A stretch of DNA of 64,000 bases, taken from Alkalihalobacillus sp. BA299 (lineage in GTDB: Bacteria > Bacillota > Bacilli > Bacillales > Bacillaceae_F). The first letter of the stretch is position 1. Every line of letters begins with the position of its first letter. Below, piece by piece: positions 18,245-26,111 of this stretch. The position numbers were made by a program, and so were the translations under genes. The stretch covers positions 186,001-250,000 of the forward strand of contig NZ_JAFLJM010000002.1 in the NCBI RefSeq assembly GCF_017745675.1. The letters run 5' to 3'. The notes below the pieces were generated by a model that worked only from the letters and a program-made list of their open reading frames with translations, ran no database searches and had not been told where the DNA came from.

Positions 18245-18264
18245 TTTTCGAGGAGTCACAGTGA
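18245..18264 (+). repeat. GTCACWGTGAC element
   Basis: TTTTCGAGGAGTCACAGTGAC-type copy in the 0.9-kb gene-poor stretch 17798-18670. Upstream GTGAAACA bases recall the long copies at 7.5 and 46.4 kb. The rest of that stretch holds one toxin-antitoxin relic and no convincing gene. Confidence 0.5.
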
Positions 18265-18430
18265 CGGAATCATGCAACTTTTAATATTTTTACCGAACCA
18301 ATGTCTTCTGTAGAATAATGTAGTTCACCTTGTTTAATTAAAACTTATGCCAAAATAAAACAAGCATCTAAGTAAATTGATGCTTGAGCAAAGTCTATAC
18401 CAATCATATACATAACTAACATATAATAAA

Positions 18431-18565
18431 AAATTGCCGAGTGCAGAATACACTCAGCCAAAGCAACTACATCCGCATGAAGAGCTATTGTACTGTTGAA
18501 TTTAGTAGATTTCTTAACTAAAAAGTAACCTATACTAACCTTTGGACTAGCCCTGGATGGTTCCT
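18431..18565 (+). pseudogene. decayed type I antitoxin RNA locus
   Basis: GCCGAGTGCAGAATACACTC and GCAACTACATCCGCATGAAG match the 5' part of the antitoxin RNA at 38.39-38.45 kb, and AAAAAGTAAC marks the former terminator arm. The opposing toxin frame and the second terminator arm are degraded. A second relic of the same family is at 7.4 kb. Confidence 0.6.
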
Positions 18566-18641
18566 TTTTTTATTTCTTTGAAGAATATTCTTATTAATAT
18601 GTTACAGCAAAAACAGGATCCCACCTTTCAACCCTTAACAA

Positions 18642-18662
18642 ACTTCGAGGCGTCACAGTGAC
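18642..18662 (+). repeat. GTCACWGTGAC element
   Basis: A copy ACTTCGAGGCGTCACAGTGAC lying 9 bp before duplicated block copy 2. Block copy 1 has an element about 30 bp before it as well. Confidence 0.55.
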
Positions 18663-18985
18663 CGGACTTTATTAAATAAATGTTTATTTAATTGAGAAAT
18701 CGGACATATTCCACGAGATTACAGTGAACTAAAACACTAGTTTCAGTATGTTTCCATTGCATACAGGTCCAAGATATGCCGTTTTCACCGATTTTGTGCT
18801 GAAAACCCAGACTTCGCGTGATGAAAAATAGTTTTATTTTTAACTTTACAGCGTTTATTTTCAAGTTTGTACGATTTATTTTCAAGTTTATACGATTTAT
18901 TTTCAACTTCTTCCTAAATATTTTCAACTTTCATCCATTTATCGATTTCTCGACAAACTCACCTATATTTCGACACCAAATCATA

Positions 18986-19023
18986 ATAAAAACCATCTAG
19001 CACTAAGAAGGCTAAATGGTTTT
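18986..19023 (-). terminator. yvrJ terminator
   Basis: Inverted repeat AAAACCATCTAGC / GCTAAATGGTTTT with one mismatch and a 9-nt loop, ending in TTTTT on the minus strand six bases after the yvrJ stop. A clear intrinsic terminator. Confidence 0.8.
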
Positions 19024-19028
19024 CTCAT

Positions 19029-19208
19029 TTATATACTACTTTTCTTTTGGTCTGTATTTCTATAGTATTGCAGCATTGCTAGGCTTTCTGGTAATCTTTG
19101 GATTGACTGGTTGACCATGTCTAGCTTTTTTTCTACTCGGTTCAATAAGTACAGGGTCACCACCACAGGAAAGCCAAATTCACTTAAAAGCGGTAGCCAC
19201 GTTTCCAT
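19029..19208 (-). CDS. yvrJ: YvrJ family protein
   Basis: A 59-residue protein, METWLPLLSEFGFPVVV then TLYLLNRVEKKLD, with one N-terminal transmembrane segment followed by a charged helix containing QSIQRLPE. This matches the small YvrJ family of Bacillus, whose function is unknown. The ATG at 19208 follows AAAGGAGG. It is the last gene of a set with DUF1659 and DUF2922 genes, an arrangement common in Bacillaceae. A dispersed repeat separates it from DUF2922, and a terminator follows. Confidence 0.85.
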   Translation of the reverse strand: METWLPLLSEFGFPVVVTLYLLNRVEKKLDMVNQSIQRLPESLAMLQYYRNTDQKKSSI

Positions 19209-19229
19209 CGCTAAAGCCTCCTTTCTTCA

Positions 19230-19386
19230 CAAGAAAAGCGCAAGCGCCCGTTCTGCGGCGTATGGGCTGGAGCCCACCGTATGAGATAAAGGAAACACCG
19301 CGAGAGTAATCGAGCCGATGTTGACTTATCGTAAGGAGGGGGAGCGAAGTCCACTAGACGCTGGGCGCTGTAGCTAGACATCCTCG
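19230..19386. repeat. about 160-bp dispersed repeat, copy 2, inside the yvrJ operon
   Basis: Better preserved copy. The left end AAGCGCAAGCGCCC and right end GGGCGCTGTAGC carry complementary AGCGCCC/GGGCGCT. The centre GACTTATCGTAAGGAGGGGG is shared with copy 1. It sits between the DUF2922 and yvrJ genes without an obvious coding effect and may form a large RNA hairpin in the polycistronic message. Confidence 0.65.
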
Positions 19387-19455
19387 AAATTTATGCTTTC
19401 TTATTCTTTGAAAAAGGAAGAGGCAAAACCTCCTCCTCTTCCATTCGATTTATCA

Positions 19456-19671
19456 TTATAATGCAATCATTTCAACCGTGCGATCCACGACACGTGCGCT
19501 TTTTTTCAATACAAGGTTCCCACCAGCAGATGTAAACGCATTTTGTGTAATGATCGCATCCATCGCTGCACTAACCGCAGCTGGATCGACTGGGTAAACA
19601 GGGTTGTCCAGTGAAAGTGTTACTGTTTTAGTTTGCTCGTTTTCAAAAATGAGCTCTAGCTTTTTCGTCAT
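19456..19671 (-). CDS. DUF2922 family protein
   Basis: A 71-residue protein matching the DUF2922 family of Bacillus: KKLELIFENEQTKTVTLSLD, then a helix of the type AAVSAAMDAIITQNAF and a final strand. Function unknown. The ATG follows AAAGGAGGG. It lies 35 bp after the DUF1659 gene, with which it is usually paired. Confidence 0.85.
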   Translation of the reverse strand: MTKKLELIFENEQTKTVTLSLDNPVYPVDPAAVSAAMDAIITQNAFTSAGGNLVLKKSARVVDRTVEMIAL

Positions 19672-19706
19672 CCTAAGCCCTCCTTTCCTTTATTTTTCAT
19701 AAGATT

Positions 19707-19913
19707 TTAAGCTTCAAGAGAATACACATTATTGCGTTCAATCTTATACGGTGTCCAAGCCTGAAGTGGTGTTAACGCATCGGCTACAGCTTTCAACTGT
19801 TCGTCCGTTGCCGCTGTTTTAATGTTATTAAAGCTCTTCGTTTTTAAAATTGGCTCACCGATTTCGTTGACACCCGTTTCGAACACAATGACTAAGCGAG
19901 AGTTTGTAAGCAT
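19707..19913 (-). CDS. DUF1659 family protein
   Basis: A 68-residue protein of the DUF1659 family: SRLVIVFETGVNEIGEPILK, then a strand/helix with AATDEQLKAVADALTPLQ. Function unknown. The ATG follows GAAAGGGGGTGAG. It heads the DUF1659-DUF2922-yvrJ unit. Confidence 0.85.
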   Translation of the reverse strand: MLTNSRLVIVFETGVNEIGEPILKTKSFNNIKTAATDEQLKAVADALTPLQAWTPYKIERNNVYSLEA

Positions 19914-19971
19914 CTTGTCTCACCCCCTTTCACTTTGTATATATGGAGAAAGGGGTAAAAACGACGATGTT

Positions 19972-20000
19972 AAAGCACAGGGACGGTTCTTGTGCTTCTT
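19972..20000 (+). repeat. REP element
   Basis: AAGCAC-type arm, the core GGGACGGTTCTT and GTGCTTC arm form an imperfect hairpin. The flank ATGCTTTAAATATTAAG resembles the sequence next to the RAYT gene at 32.58 kb. Confidence 0.8.
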
Positions 20001-20080
20001 CTTTCTCTATGCTTTAAATATTAAGTTAATAGAATGAAAAATTGAGGCGTGTGGGTTCTGGCCTCATTCCCTCTAATATT

Positions 20081-20109
20081 TCCGACAAACTTCGGGGAGT
20101 CACTGTGAC
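20081..20109 (+). repeat. GTCACWGTGAC element with Spo0A-box-like flank
   Basis: TCCGACAAACTTCGGGG followed by the palindrome GTCACTGTGAC. It lies between the DUF1659 gene and the divergent unknown gene at 20168. Confidence 0.6.
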
Positions 20110-20167
20110 GGTATCAAGATTCCATGGTAAAATTAGATTTGGAAATATTTTTTTAGGGAGTGAAATT

Positions 20168-20953
20168 ATGTCAGGTTTTACAATGCCAACAGAAGCACAA
20201 GCAAAACAAAATCTAGCTTATTATTCTGAAATAGAAGCATCCGGTTTAAGAAAGAAATTTGCCCAACTATCATTTTTTCATGCGATAACCAATAATTTTG
20301 AGGATGAACTATTTGAGAGAGTAAGTGAAATTATAAATTCGAAAAAATTAATTTCGATTTCTAAGCAACCGAACCAGAAAGCTGCTTTGGCTGGAACACA
20401 AGATTATGATTATACTGCAAATCGACATAAATACATATACTTCTCATTAGGAACAAGCATCCATAGTAATGCTCCAAAGAACATTACATTTGAGTTCCCA
20501 AATAATACTTTTTCATATATGAAATATGATAATATTTTTTTCTGTAATGACTTCGCTGGTTATTTTGATTTAACTGATATAACAAGGTTTAACTATGCTT
20601 CTTATGCCGAATCCATTTTAACATTTTCTGATGGAATAAAGATCAATGCAGACTTGGTAGCAAAGGATATAATGTTAAAAAAACAAACTTTAGCCGATTT
20701 TGCCCTTTCACGAGGAAGAATTGATAATAAAGCTATCAAGTTAAAAGACGCCTCCTTAATCAACCCAGAGTTTGCAGTAAAACAAGATGTATCTATTGAC
20801 GAAAAAGATGTAAAAATTCATCTAGTTGGTCTATCAGAGGAAACGGTTTGCAAAATTATAAACCTTGCTTCTGAAAAAATAAACTGTTTAATAACTTCTC
20901 ATCCAGATAGACATACTTTTCAAGAATACCTTAAGTCGTTAGTCAACAAGTAA
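20168..20953 (+). CDS. hypothetical protein
   Basis: A 261-residue soluble protein that I do not recognise. The start is the ATG at 20168 behind GGGAGTG; the longer frame upstream runs through a dispersed repeat and is not real. There is no signal peptide or transmembrane segment. A helical N-terminus (to about 60) is followed by a strand-rich middle with NRHKYIYFSLGTSIHS and NDFAGYFDLTDITRF, then a charged C-terminal part. It stands alone between repeats with REP elements on both sides, which suggests accessory origin. Confidence 0.65.
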   Translation: MSGFTMPTEAQAKQNLAYYSEIEASGLRKKFAQLSFFHAITNNFEDELFERVSEIINSKKLISISKQPNQKAALAGTQDYDYTANRHKYIYFSLGTSIHSNAPKNITFEFPNNTFSYMKYDNIFFCNDFAGYFDLTDITRFNYASYAESILTFSDGIKINADLVAKDIMLKKQTLADFALSRGRIDNKAIKLKDASLINPEFAVKQDVSIDEKDVKIHLVGLSEETVCKIINLASEKINCLITSHPDRHTFQEYLKSLVNK

Positions 20954-20963
20954 TTGGAAGCAG

Positions 20964-21005
20964 GGAAGCACAAGAACCGTCCCTGTGCTTCTCCCCTGTG
21001 CTTCT
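20964..21005 (-). repeat. REP element with partial second copy
   Basis: GAAGCACAAGAACCGTCCC and the closing GTGCTTC arm at 20965-20992, then a second GTGCTTC half. It overlaps the apparent start of the Nudix gene. Confidence 0.8.
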
Positions 21006-21473
21006 CCAGACTTTACTAATGATAAAGATGCACCTATCGCTAATTCAATTAAACCTGCTGCTGCCGTTGCAATTCTTAATGAAAATGAAGAAATATTACT
21101 GGTACAGCGCCGAGATAGTGGGAAATGGACAATGCCTGGTGGGACATTAGATTTCGGTGAAGATTTAAAAACTTGTGCGATACGAGAAGTTCAAGAAGAG
21201 CTTGGCTACCAAGTCGAAATCACAGACATTATTGGGACCTATACTAATCCAAACACAGTCATTGCTTATTCGGATGGTGAAGTGCGTCAGGAATTTGCAA
21301 TCGTATACAAAGGGACTATTAACAGTGGATTGCTTAAACTAGATAGTGAATCAACAGCCTACCAATGGATATCACTAAAGGAAGCAGCAAAATTATCTAT
21401 GGCCGAATCACAAAAACAAAGAATAAACGATGTGATAGAATTTCAAAAACAAGGAACACGTGCTTTCAGGTAA
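20985..21473 (+). CDS. Nudix hydrolase with REP-replaced 5' end
   Basis: A Nudix protein with an intact box GGTLDFGEDLKTCAIREVQ followed by EELG (Gx5Ex7REUxEExGU). It hydrolyses a nucleoside diphosphate linked to an unknown moiety. Family members normally have a short conserved lead-in before IKPAAAVAIL. Here the only upstream starts are GTG codons inside a REP element, so the first residues (MLLPCASP) are repeat-derived and no ribosome binding site is seen. It may be a truncated or weakly expressed gene. A second REP begins just after the stop. Confidence 0.65.
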   Translation: MLLPCASPDFTNDKDAPIANSIKPAAAVAILNENEEILLVQRRDSGKWTMPGGTLDFGEDLKTCAIREVQEELGYQVEITDIIGTYTNPNTVIAYSDGEVRQEFAIVYKGTINSGLLKLDSESTAYQWISLKEAAKLSMAESQKQRINDVIEFQKQGTRAFR

Positions 21474-21475
21474 AT

Positions 21476-21498
21476 GGAAGCACGGGGACGGTTCTTGG
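21476..21498 (+). repeat. REP half-element
   Basis: GGAAGCACGGGGACGGTTCT immediately after the Nudix stop codon, without the closing arm. Confidence 0.7.
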
Positions 21499-21860
21499 AT
21501 GAAGGTGAAAGCACACAGAGTGGAGCTCAGTCCCCCTTCCCGGAGACCTTTATCCAAAAGATCATTCAATCCTTCAAAGAACGGTCTACAAGTATAAGAA
21601 AAACGACATCAAAACAAGCTTCATCCAGTACTTTTACGGAACGATCGCTGGGAATTTAGCAGTGAAAAGCGAAAGATGCTACTGAGGAAAAGCCTTGGCG
21701 CAGTTGGTTAATGGGAGACTGACGTGGTAGTTATTCAAAGTATCAGTTTAACGAAGAAATATAGGTAGAATAACTATTCCAACGATAATGCAATGAGGGA
21801 CTGACCCCCGATTCCAAAAATACTTACCCGCTAAGCCATTATTACTCAGCAGGTAAGTAT
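21499..21860. other. gene-poor stretch with decayed sequence
   Basis: No convincing gene. One plus-strand frame near 21560-21670 reads like the tail of a larger protein (for example SFIQYFYGTIAGNLA) without a start and may be a remnant. GAGGGACTGACCCCCGA at 21794-21811 belongs to another short dispersed family, with partial echoes near 23.5, 33.7 and 38.8 kb. Confidence 0.35.
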
Positions 21861-21891
21861 TTCGACAAACTTCAAGGAATTACTATGTCAC
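21861..21891 (+). repeat. decayed GTCACWGTGAC element
   Basis: TTCGACAAACTTCAAGGAAT then a broken palindrome (ACTATGTCAC). It lies just downstream of the small gene at 21896. Confidence 0.4.
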
Positions 21892-21895
21892 AGGA

Positions 21896-22051
21896 TCAAG
21901 TTTTCAAAAACTTTTTAACCAATATTTCTAATTCTGTTAAAGTAAGTGAGTCAAGTTCTTTATAGGAAGAGTCAAAAACACCAGAATCAATGAGTTGTTG
22001 AATGTAATACTTTTTCATTTTTCCGACAGCCTCACGAAGTTGATTACTCAT
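21896..22051 (-). CDS. FbpA-like small basic protein
   Basis: A 51-residue protein, MSNQLREAVGKMKKYYIQQL then IDSGVFDSSYKELDSLTLTE and LEILVKKFLKT. This pattern (LRxAV..K...I..LI..G, then LTLxELE) matches the Fur-regulated basic protein FbpA family of Bacillus, linked to the iron-sparing response. The ATG at 22051 follows GGAGGTGT at good spacing. I see no clear Fur box, so iron regulation is only inferred. It is a single-gene unit. Confidence 0.65.
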   Translation of the reverse strand: MSNQLREAVGKMKKYYIQQLIDSGVFDSSYKELDSLTLTELEILVKKFLKT

Positions 22052-22173
22052 CGTGTACACCTCCATTCATTCTGGAGAATTTAGAACTCAGATCCTAAAC
22101 GAAACGATTTATTATTGGTCATTTTTCTTTAAAGTCAACTTATTTTGGTTACGACTTCCTTTATTTACGATCT

Positions 22174-22863
22174 TCAAAAAAGTAAAAGTAGTAACGGTAC
22201 AGAAATAGAGAGAAATAAAGCAGACGTCGTCATCGCTATACTCCCCATGGCTCCTTCCTCCTCTCCCCAAACAAGAGAACGATTAACCCCGAGCATTTGC
22301 GCGGATATCCCCATGGCCACCCCTCTTGCAGATTTACTTTTTATACCAAATTGTCTTAATAATTTCGGTCCAATAATTAAAGAAATAAACGCTGACATCA
22401 GTACATAGAAAACGGTCGTAGAAGTAAGCCCACCTAAATCACTTGATACCGTCAATGCGACCGGAAGAGTGACAGACCGAGGAATCAGTGAAGCAATCAT
22501 CTGCTCCTCTAATTGGAATATTTGCGCTAACACTGATACAGCAAGTACGCCCATTGCCGTCCCGCAAATGACACCTACACAGATTTTTTTATAGTTTCTC
22601 TTTAATAAATTCCATTGTTTGTACAGTGGAACAGCTAACGAGACAACCGCAAGCTGCAACAGTTGATTAAATACGAAACTCCCTTGTTGATAAGTATCGA
22701 CATTAATATGAAAACCTAGCAGAAATATTATTAGAAATACTGATGCAGTATATAATGGATGGAGCCAACCTTTTTTATATTTACGATAAAGTGTTAATCC
22801 GAAAAAGTAACAAATCAAGGTGAGAGCAACGCATAAGAGTACATTTCCCATGAAAGTCATCAT
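22174..22863 (-). CDS. lrgB: LrgB/CidB family membrane protein
   Basis: A 229-residue polytopic protein with about seven hydrophobic segments. LrgB signatures are VTLPVALTVSSDLGGLTSTT and ARGVAMGISAQMLGVNRSL. It works with a CidA/LrgA partner in holin-like control of autolysis or in pyruvate export. The start at 22863 follows AAGGAGCAA. It is three bases after the lrgA-like gene, so the two are co-transcribed. Confidence 0.88.
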   Translation of the reverse strand: MMTFMGNVLLCVALTLICYFFGLTLYRKYKKGWLHPLYTASVFLIIFLLGFHINVDTYQQGSFVFNQLLQLAVVSLAVPLYKQWNLLKRNYKKICVGVICGTAMGVLAVSVLAQIFQLEEQMIASLIPRSVTLPVALTVSSDLGGLTSTTVFYVLMSAFISLIIGPKLLRQFGIKSKSARGVAMGISAQMLGVNRSLVWGEEEGAMGSIAMTTSALFLSISVPLLLLLF

Positions 22864-22866
22864 TGT

Positions 22867-23229
22867 TTATTGCTCCTTCCTTTTTATTTTTTCATACCAC
22901 TCCACAGCGAAGGCTGAACCTAACAAGCAGCAGATGCTACTCACAATTAATATGATTAAGACATTCCATTGCAAGATCTCTTGAAATTTGGAGGATATAA
23001 AGACACTAACAATGAATGGAATAAATAGCATGGTCAGGTGCCGCATCTGAAAGGAAGAGATTTGTTCAATCCATTCTATTTTTACAATGCCTGCCAATAA
23101 GGAAACGAAGAGTAGGATCATCCCAACGACACTGCCTGGTAATGGAACTTGAAAAATAAAAACAATCCCATAGCCTAAGAGCAGAAACCCAGAAATGCAC
23201 AAAAGCTGAGGAAGCCAACTGAACCTCAC
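22867..23229 (-). CDS. lrgA: CidA/LrgA family holin-like protein
   Basis: A 120-residue, four-helix protein of the CidA/LrgA family. PGSVVGMILLFVSLLAGIVK is the family motif, followed by LFIPFIVS. Translation starts at GTG 23229, preceded by AGGAGGAAG. It forms a pair with the LrgB-type gene. No LytTR or LysR regulator gene is adjacent, unlike many lrg/cid loci. Confidence 0.88.
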   Translation of the reverse strand: MRFSWLPQLLCISGFLLLGYGIVFIFQVPLPGSVVGMILLFVSLLAGIVKIEWIEQISSFQMRHLTMLFIPFIVSVFISSKFQEILQWNVLIILIVSSICCLLGSAFAVEWYEKIKRKEQ

Positions 23230-23671
23230 GTTATCTTCCTCCTATTTGTTAATATTTGTTATTTTAAGTGTATCGTCTTCAAATATCCGTGTCAGCAAAT
23301 ATATGAGTAAATCTAACATGGTTTTTTAATTAATGGAGATTTTTTGCAGAAAATCTCACAAAATAAAGGTTATCTAATTTATGGAACTGGAGACCTGTAA
23401 AGTTCGCTTGAATATGTTGGGAACTTCAATAAGAAGGTTGGACTAAGTATTATACATTGTAAAATTTTACCTACACTAGAGGGTATGTGAATTGGGATTA
23501 AGAGTGGGGAACAGTCCCTGATTCCCACTACCATCCCATTAAATATTTAAACTTCGGGGAGTCACTGTGACAAATACATACCTTTTGATAAATAAGGAAA
23601 AATAAACCTAAATATCTAAATGATCAAGCTTTTGAGGTATTTAGATAAATCAAAAACACAAGGTGATCATT
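23230..23671. other. divergent intergenic region with one dispersed element
   Basis: Between lrgA (minus) and the CDF gene (plus). It carries a GTCACWGTGAC element AACTTCGGGGAGTCACTG... at 23550-23571 and a decayed GGGAACAGTCCCTGATTCCC stretch near 23508. No gene is seen. Confidence 0.5.
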
Positions 23672-24649
23672 ATGTCTTTTATAGAACTATTAAAAAAGGG
23701 AAATACGTCTTCGGGGATTGCGGCATTAGGCAATACTTTTTTGGCGATAGTTAAAGGGATTGCGGCTTTTATTAGTGGAAGTGGCGCGATGTTTGCCACA
23801 ACCCTTCACTCTGTTGCGGATGCGACTAATCAGGGATTTGTCTATTTTGGTAGTGCATTAGCTGAAAAAGAGCCAACTAAACGATTTCCAGCTGGATTCG
23901 GAAGAGTTGTTAATCTATTTGTGTTAATCGCTGTTATCGTCATTTCCATCATGGCTTATGAAACCATACATAAAGGATGGGAACTGATCCAACACCCAAA
24001 GGCATCGACCAATCTCTGGTTAAATATTGGAATTTTACTTTTAGCTGTAGTCATTGATGGTTTGGTTTTAATTAAAGCAATGAAAGAAATACTTCACGAA
24101 ACACGGGCTAAAGCTACTGGCTTATCATTAATACCTTCAGCTTTTAAAAATGTGAACCTCGCCTCACCACCAACAAGACTCGTTTTTTATGAAGACATTA
24201 TCGCGACTTTTGGGGCATTGCTCGCTCTATTCTCAATTATCATCGCTAATTCGACAGGACTATACTACCTTGACGGAGTCGGAACGATGTTAATCGGTAT
24301 TTTACTTATCATAATCGCTGTCAAAATTGGTTATGAAAATACCATCGGTTTGATTGGCGTTACCGCTCCTAAAGAAGTCGTGGATCGTGTCGCCTCTATT
24401 ATTTTTTCTGACTCAGACGTTATAGATATTAAAAAATTACGTATATTACAAGAAGGACGTAGATACCATGTAGAAAGCTATTTGGAACTTAAAAAAGGAC
24501 TTACCCTAGCCGATGCCGATGATATTAAATTCAGGGTGCGAGACTCCCTTTTAAATGATCCAGACATAGCTGATGTAACACTTGGTATTATCGAAGCAGA
24601 TGATGTACAAAATTGGGTAATAGGTGAGCCAAATCAAGGGACTACTTAA
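23672..24649 (+). CDS. cation diffusion facilitator transporter
   Basis: A 325-residue CDF protein exporting divalent cations such as Zn2+, Mn2+ or Fe2+ against protons. HSVADATNQ gives the HxxxD metal site in the second helix and EDIIATFGA is the matching site in helix five. A cytoplasmic domain of about 100 residues with a ferredoxin-like fold follows. The start is ATG 23672, behind AAGGTGAT; an in-frame GTG within that site is less likely. It is a single-gene unit with its own upstream region. Confidence 0.88.
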   Translation: MSFIELLKKGNTSSGIAALGNTFLAIVKGIAAFISGSGAMFATTLHSVADATNQGFVYFGSALAEKEPTKRFPAGFGRVVNLFVLIAVIVISIMAYETIHKGWELIQHPKASTNLWLNIGILLLAVVIDGLVLIKAMKEILHETRAKATGLSLIPSAFKNVNLASPPTRLVFYEDIIATFGALLALFSIIIANSTGLYYLDGVGTMLIGILLIIIAVKIGYENTIGLIGVTAPKEVVDRVASIIFSDSDVIDIKKLRILQEGRRYHVESYLELKKGLTLADADDIKFRVRDSLLNDPDIADVTLGIIEADDVQNWVIGEPNQGTT

Positions 24650-24989
24650 TATAGTAAAATAATTGGTTGTAGCGCAACAGTTATTGCTTCGTCTGTCGTC
24701 ATTTTACCAACTCCCTTCTATCGGGAGTTGGTTCAACTGCCCTTTGCTTATTTGAGGTTGCTACGTCGATAATACAAAGGTACGTTCTTGTATCTAGTGT
24801 TTCTCTCTTTGAATAATGTGAATGTATTATTTTACTTTTTTACCTTAAAACATACGAAAACAGGGTCTGGATTCCCTACACACCCTAAACACTCATATTT
24901 CGCATATCCAATATCTCTTGTTCGACAACGCATTGCTTTTTCAACTAACTTATCCACAGATTAAGAATTTTATAATTGCCTATCCAACA
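24650..24989. other. intergenic region after the CDF gene
   Basis: A hairpin with the 9-bp stem CCAACTCCC/GGGAGTTGG lies at 24709-24733 and may end the CDF transcript, although no T-run follows. Nothing else is recognisable. Confidence 0.4.
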
Positions 24990-25031
24990 AAAAACACCCG
25001 TCCAAGCTAACAATCTAGCTCAGACGGGTGC
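24990..25031 (-). terminator. terminator of the Fe3+-type ABC operon
   Basis: CACCCGTC/GACGGGTG arms, extended by AGCTA/TAGCT pairing, then TTTTTTG on the minus strand. A strong intrinsic terminator 10 bp after the ATPase stop. Confidence 0.85.
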
Positions 25032-25040
25032 CGTGTACCA

Positions 25041-26111
25041 TCATACAAAAGCTTTCGACAAATTTCGGGTAGCTGTGACGCCACCAAAATCAACTACTAC
25101 CTTTTCATCGACATGATAGCGTTGAAAACAATTCGTATGGACAGTGATTAACTTTCCGTTGACATCAATCGAATAATGAATTTCTTTTCCTTGAAACATT
25201 ACGTTCCGTACCGTTCCATGAAAACCCAAACCGTCTTTTTTTAAGACTAGCTGTTCAGGGCGAACAGGAAATAAACCTTGTTTTCTCATTTCAAGCGAAA
25301 CATTTTTAGTTTCCCAAACGAGACTGTCTTCTCCTTCAGGTTTAAACCAATTTTGAGACCAGCTTCCCCGAAAGATGTTTGCTTTCCCTACAAACCTTGC
25401 AACAAACATCGTTTCAGGACTTAAATAGATTTCTTCAGGGCTACCTACCTGTTCGACCTTTCCTTCTCTCATTACAACAATTTTATCAGCCATCGCTAAT
25501 GCTTCCCCTTGATCATGTGTAACATACACGATAGACGTCTTCGTTAAACGATGGATCGTTTGAATTTCTTTTCTTAAGTCCATCCTTAACTCTGCATCAA
25601 GACTACTAAGCGGTTCGTCCATTAATAATAACGCAGGTTGAGGTGCAAGTGCTCGAGCGATGGCCACCCGCTGTTTCTGCCCACCAGATAGTTCACTCGG
25701 CATACGATCGCCATAGCTAGAAAGACCGACGAGCTCAAGCATTTCTCGAACACGTTCTTCACTCTTTTTCTTTATCGTTTCAGACACATAACGATGATGT
25801 TGAATCGGAAATTTAATTTGTTCTTTTACTTTTAGATGCGGCCACAATGCAAATGATTGAAAGACCATGCCAATATTTCGTTTTTCCGGTGATAAAGTAT
25901 GACTTGGGTTCGAAATCAATTCATTATTCATCATAATGTTGCCGGCAGACGGTTTTTCAAAGCCAGCAAGCAGTCGTAATAAAGTCGTTTTTCCGCAGCC
26001 CGAAGGACCTAAAATAGCAACGAACTCCCCCTTATTGATTGTCAGATCAATCGATGATAGAGCGGTCGTTTCTCCAAATTGTTTTGAAATACGTTGAACG
26101 ACTGTACTCAT
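25041..26111 (-). CDS. ABC transporter ATP-binding protein (FbpC/PotA type)
   Basis: A 356-residue ATPase energising import: Walker A GPSGCGKTT, signature LSGGQKQRVAIARAL, Walker B LLLMDEPLSSLDA, H-loop VTHDQ. A TOBE-like C-terminal regulatory domain starts at about 240. Its ATG overlaps the permease stop by four bases. The final residues (GGVTATRNLSKAFV) are encoded by a GTCACWGTGAC-type element at 25053-25080, so the native C-terminus has been replaced or extended. By analogy with AfuC/FbpC the substrate could be Fe3+. Confidence 0.9.
   Translation of the reverse strand: MSTVVQRISKQFGETTALSSIDLTINKGEFVAILGPSGCGKTTLLRLLAGFEKPSAGNIMMNNELISNPSHTLSPEKRNIGMVFQSFALWPHLKVKEQIKFPIQHHRYVSETIKKKSEERVREMLELVGLSSYGDRMPSELSGGQKQRVAIARALAPQPALLLMDEPLSSLDAELRMDLRKEIQTIHRLTKTSIVYVTHDQGEALAMADKIVVMREGKVEQVGSPEEIYLSPETMFVARFVGKANIFRGSWSQNWFKPEGEDSLVWETKNVSLEMRKQGLFPVRPEQLVLKKDGLGFHGTVRNVMFQGKEIHYSIDVNGKLITVHTNCFQRYHVDEKVVVDFGGVTATRNLSKAFV
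25053..25080 (+). repeat. GTCACWGTGAC-type element inside the 3' end of the ATPase gene
   Basis: TTTCGACAAATTTCGGGTAG then CTGTGACG. The motif TTCGACAAA is a perfect Spo0A-box sequence and the palindrome is partly decayed. It forms the last codons of the ABC ATPase. Confidence 0.55.

Larger units (their letters stand above)
18671..19432. repeat. duplicated intergenic block, copy 2
   Basis: Longer version of the block at 7620-8166. It has four 21-bp TTTTCAA units (18858-18941) against three in copy 1, the ATCGATTTCTCGACA cap, the complete yvrJ gene, and the 160-bp dispersed repeat. Copy 1 is best explained as a deletion derivative of this arrangement. Confidence 0.8.

Noticed and set aside
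21474..21659. 61-codon open frame after the Nudix gene
   Set aside because: It starts inside a REP element and has low-complexity Ser/Thr sequence; no ribosome binding site.
24709..24733. Strong terminator for the CDF gene
   Set aside because: The stem is good but no T-run follows; kept only as a note in the intergenic entry.
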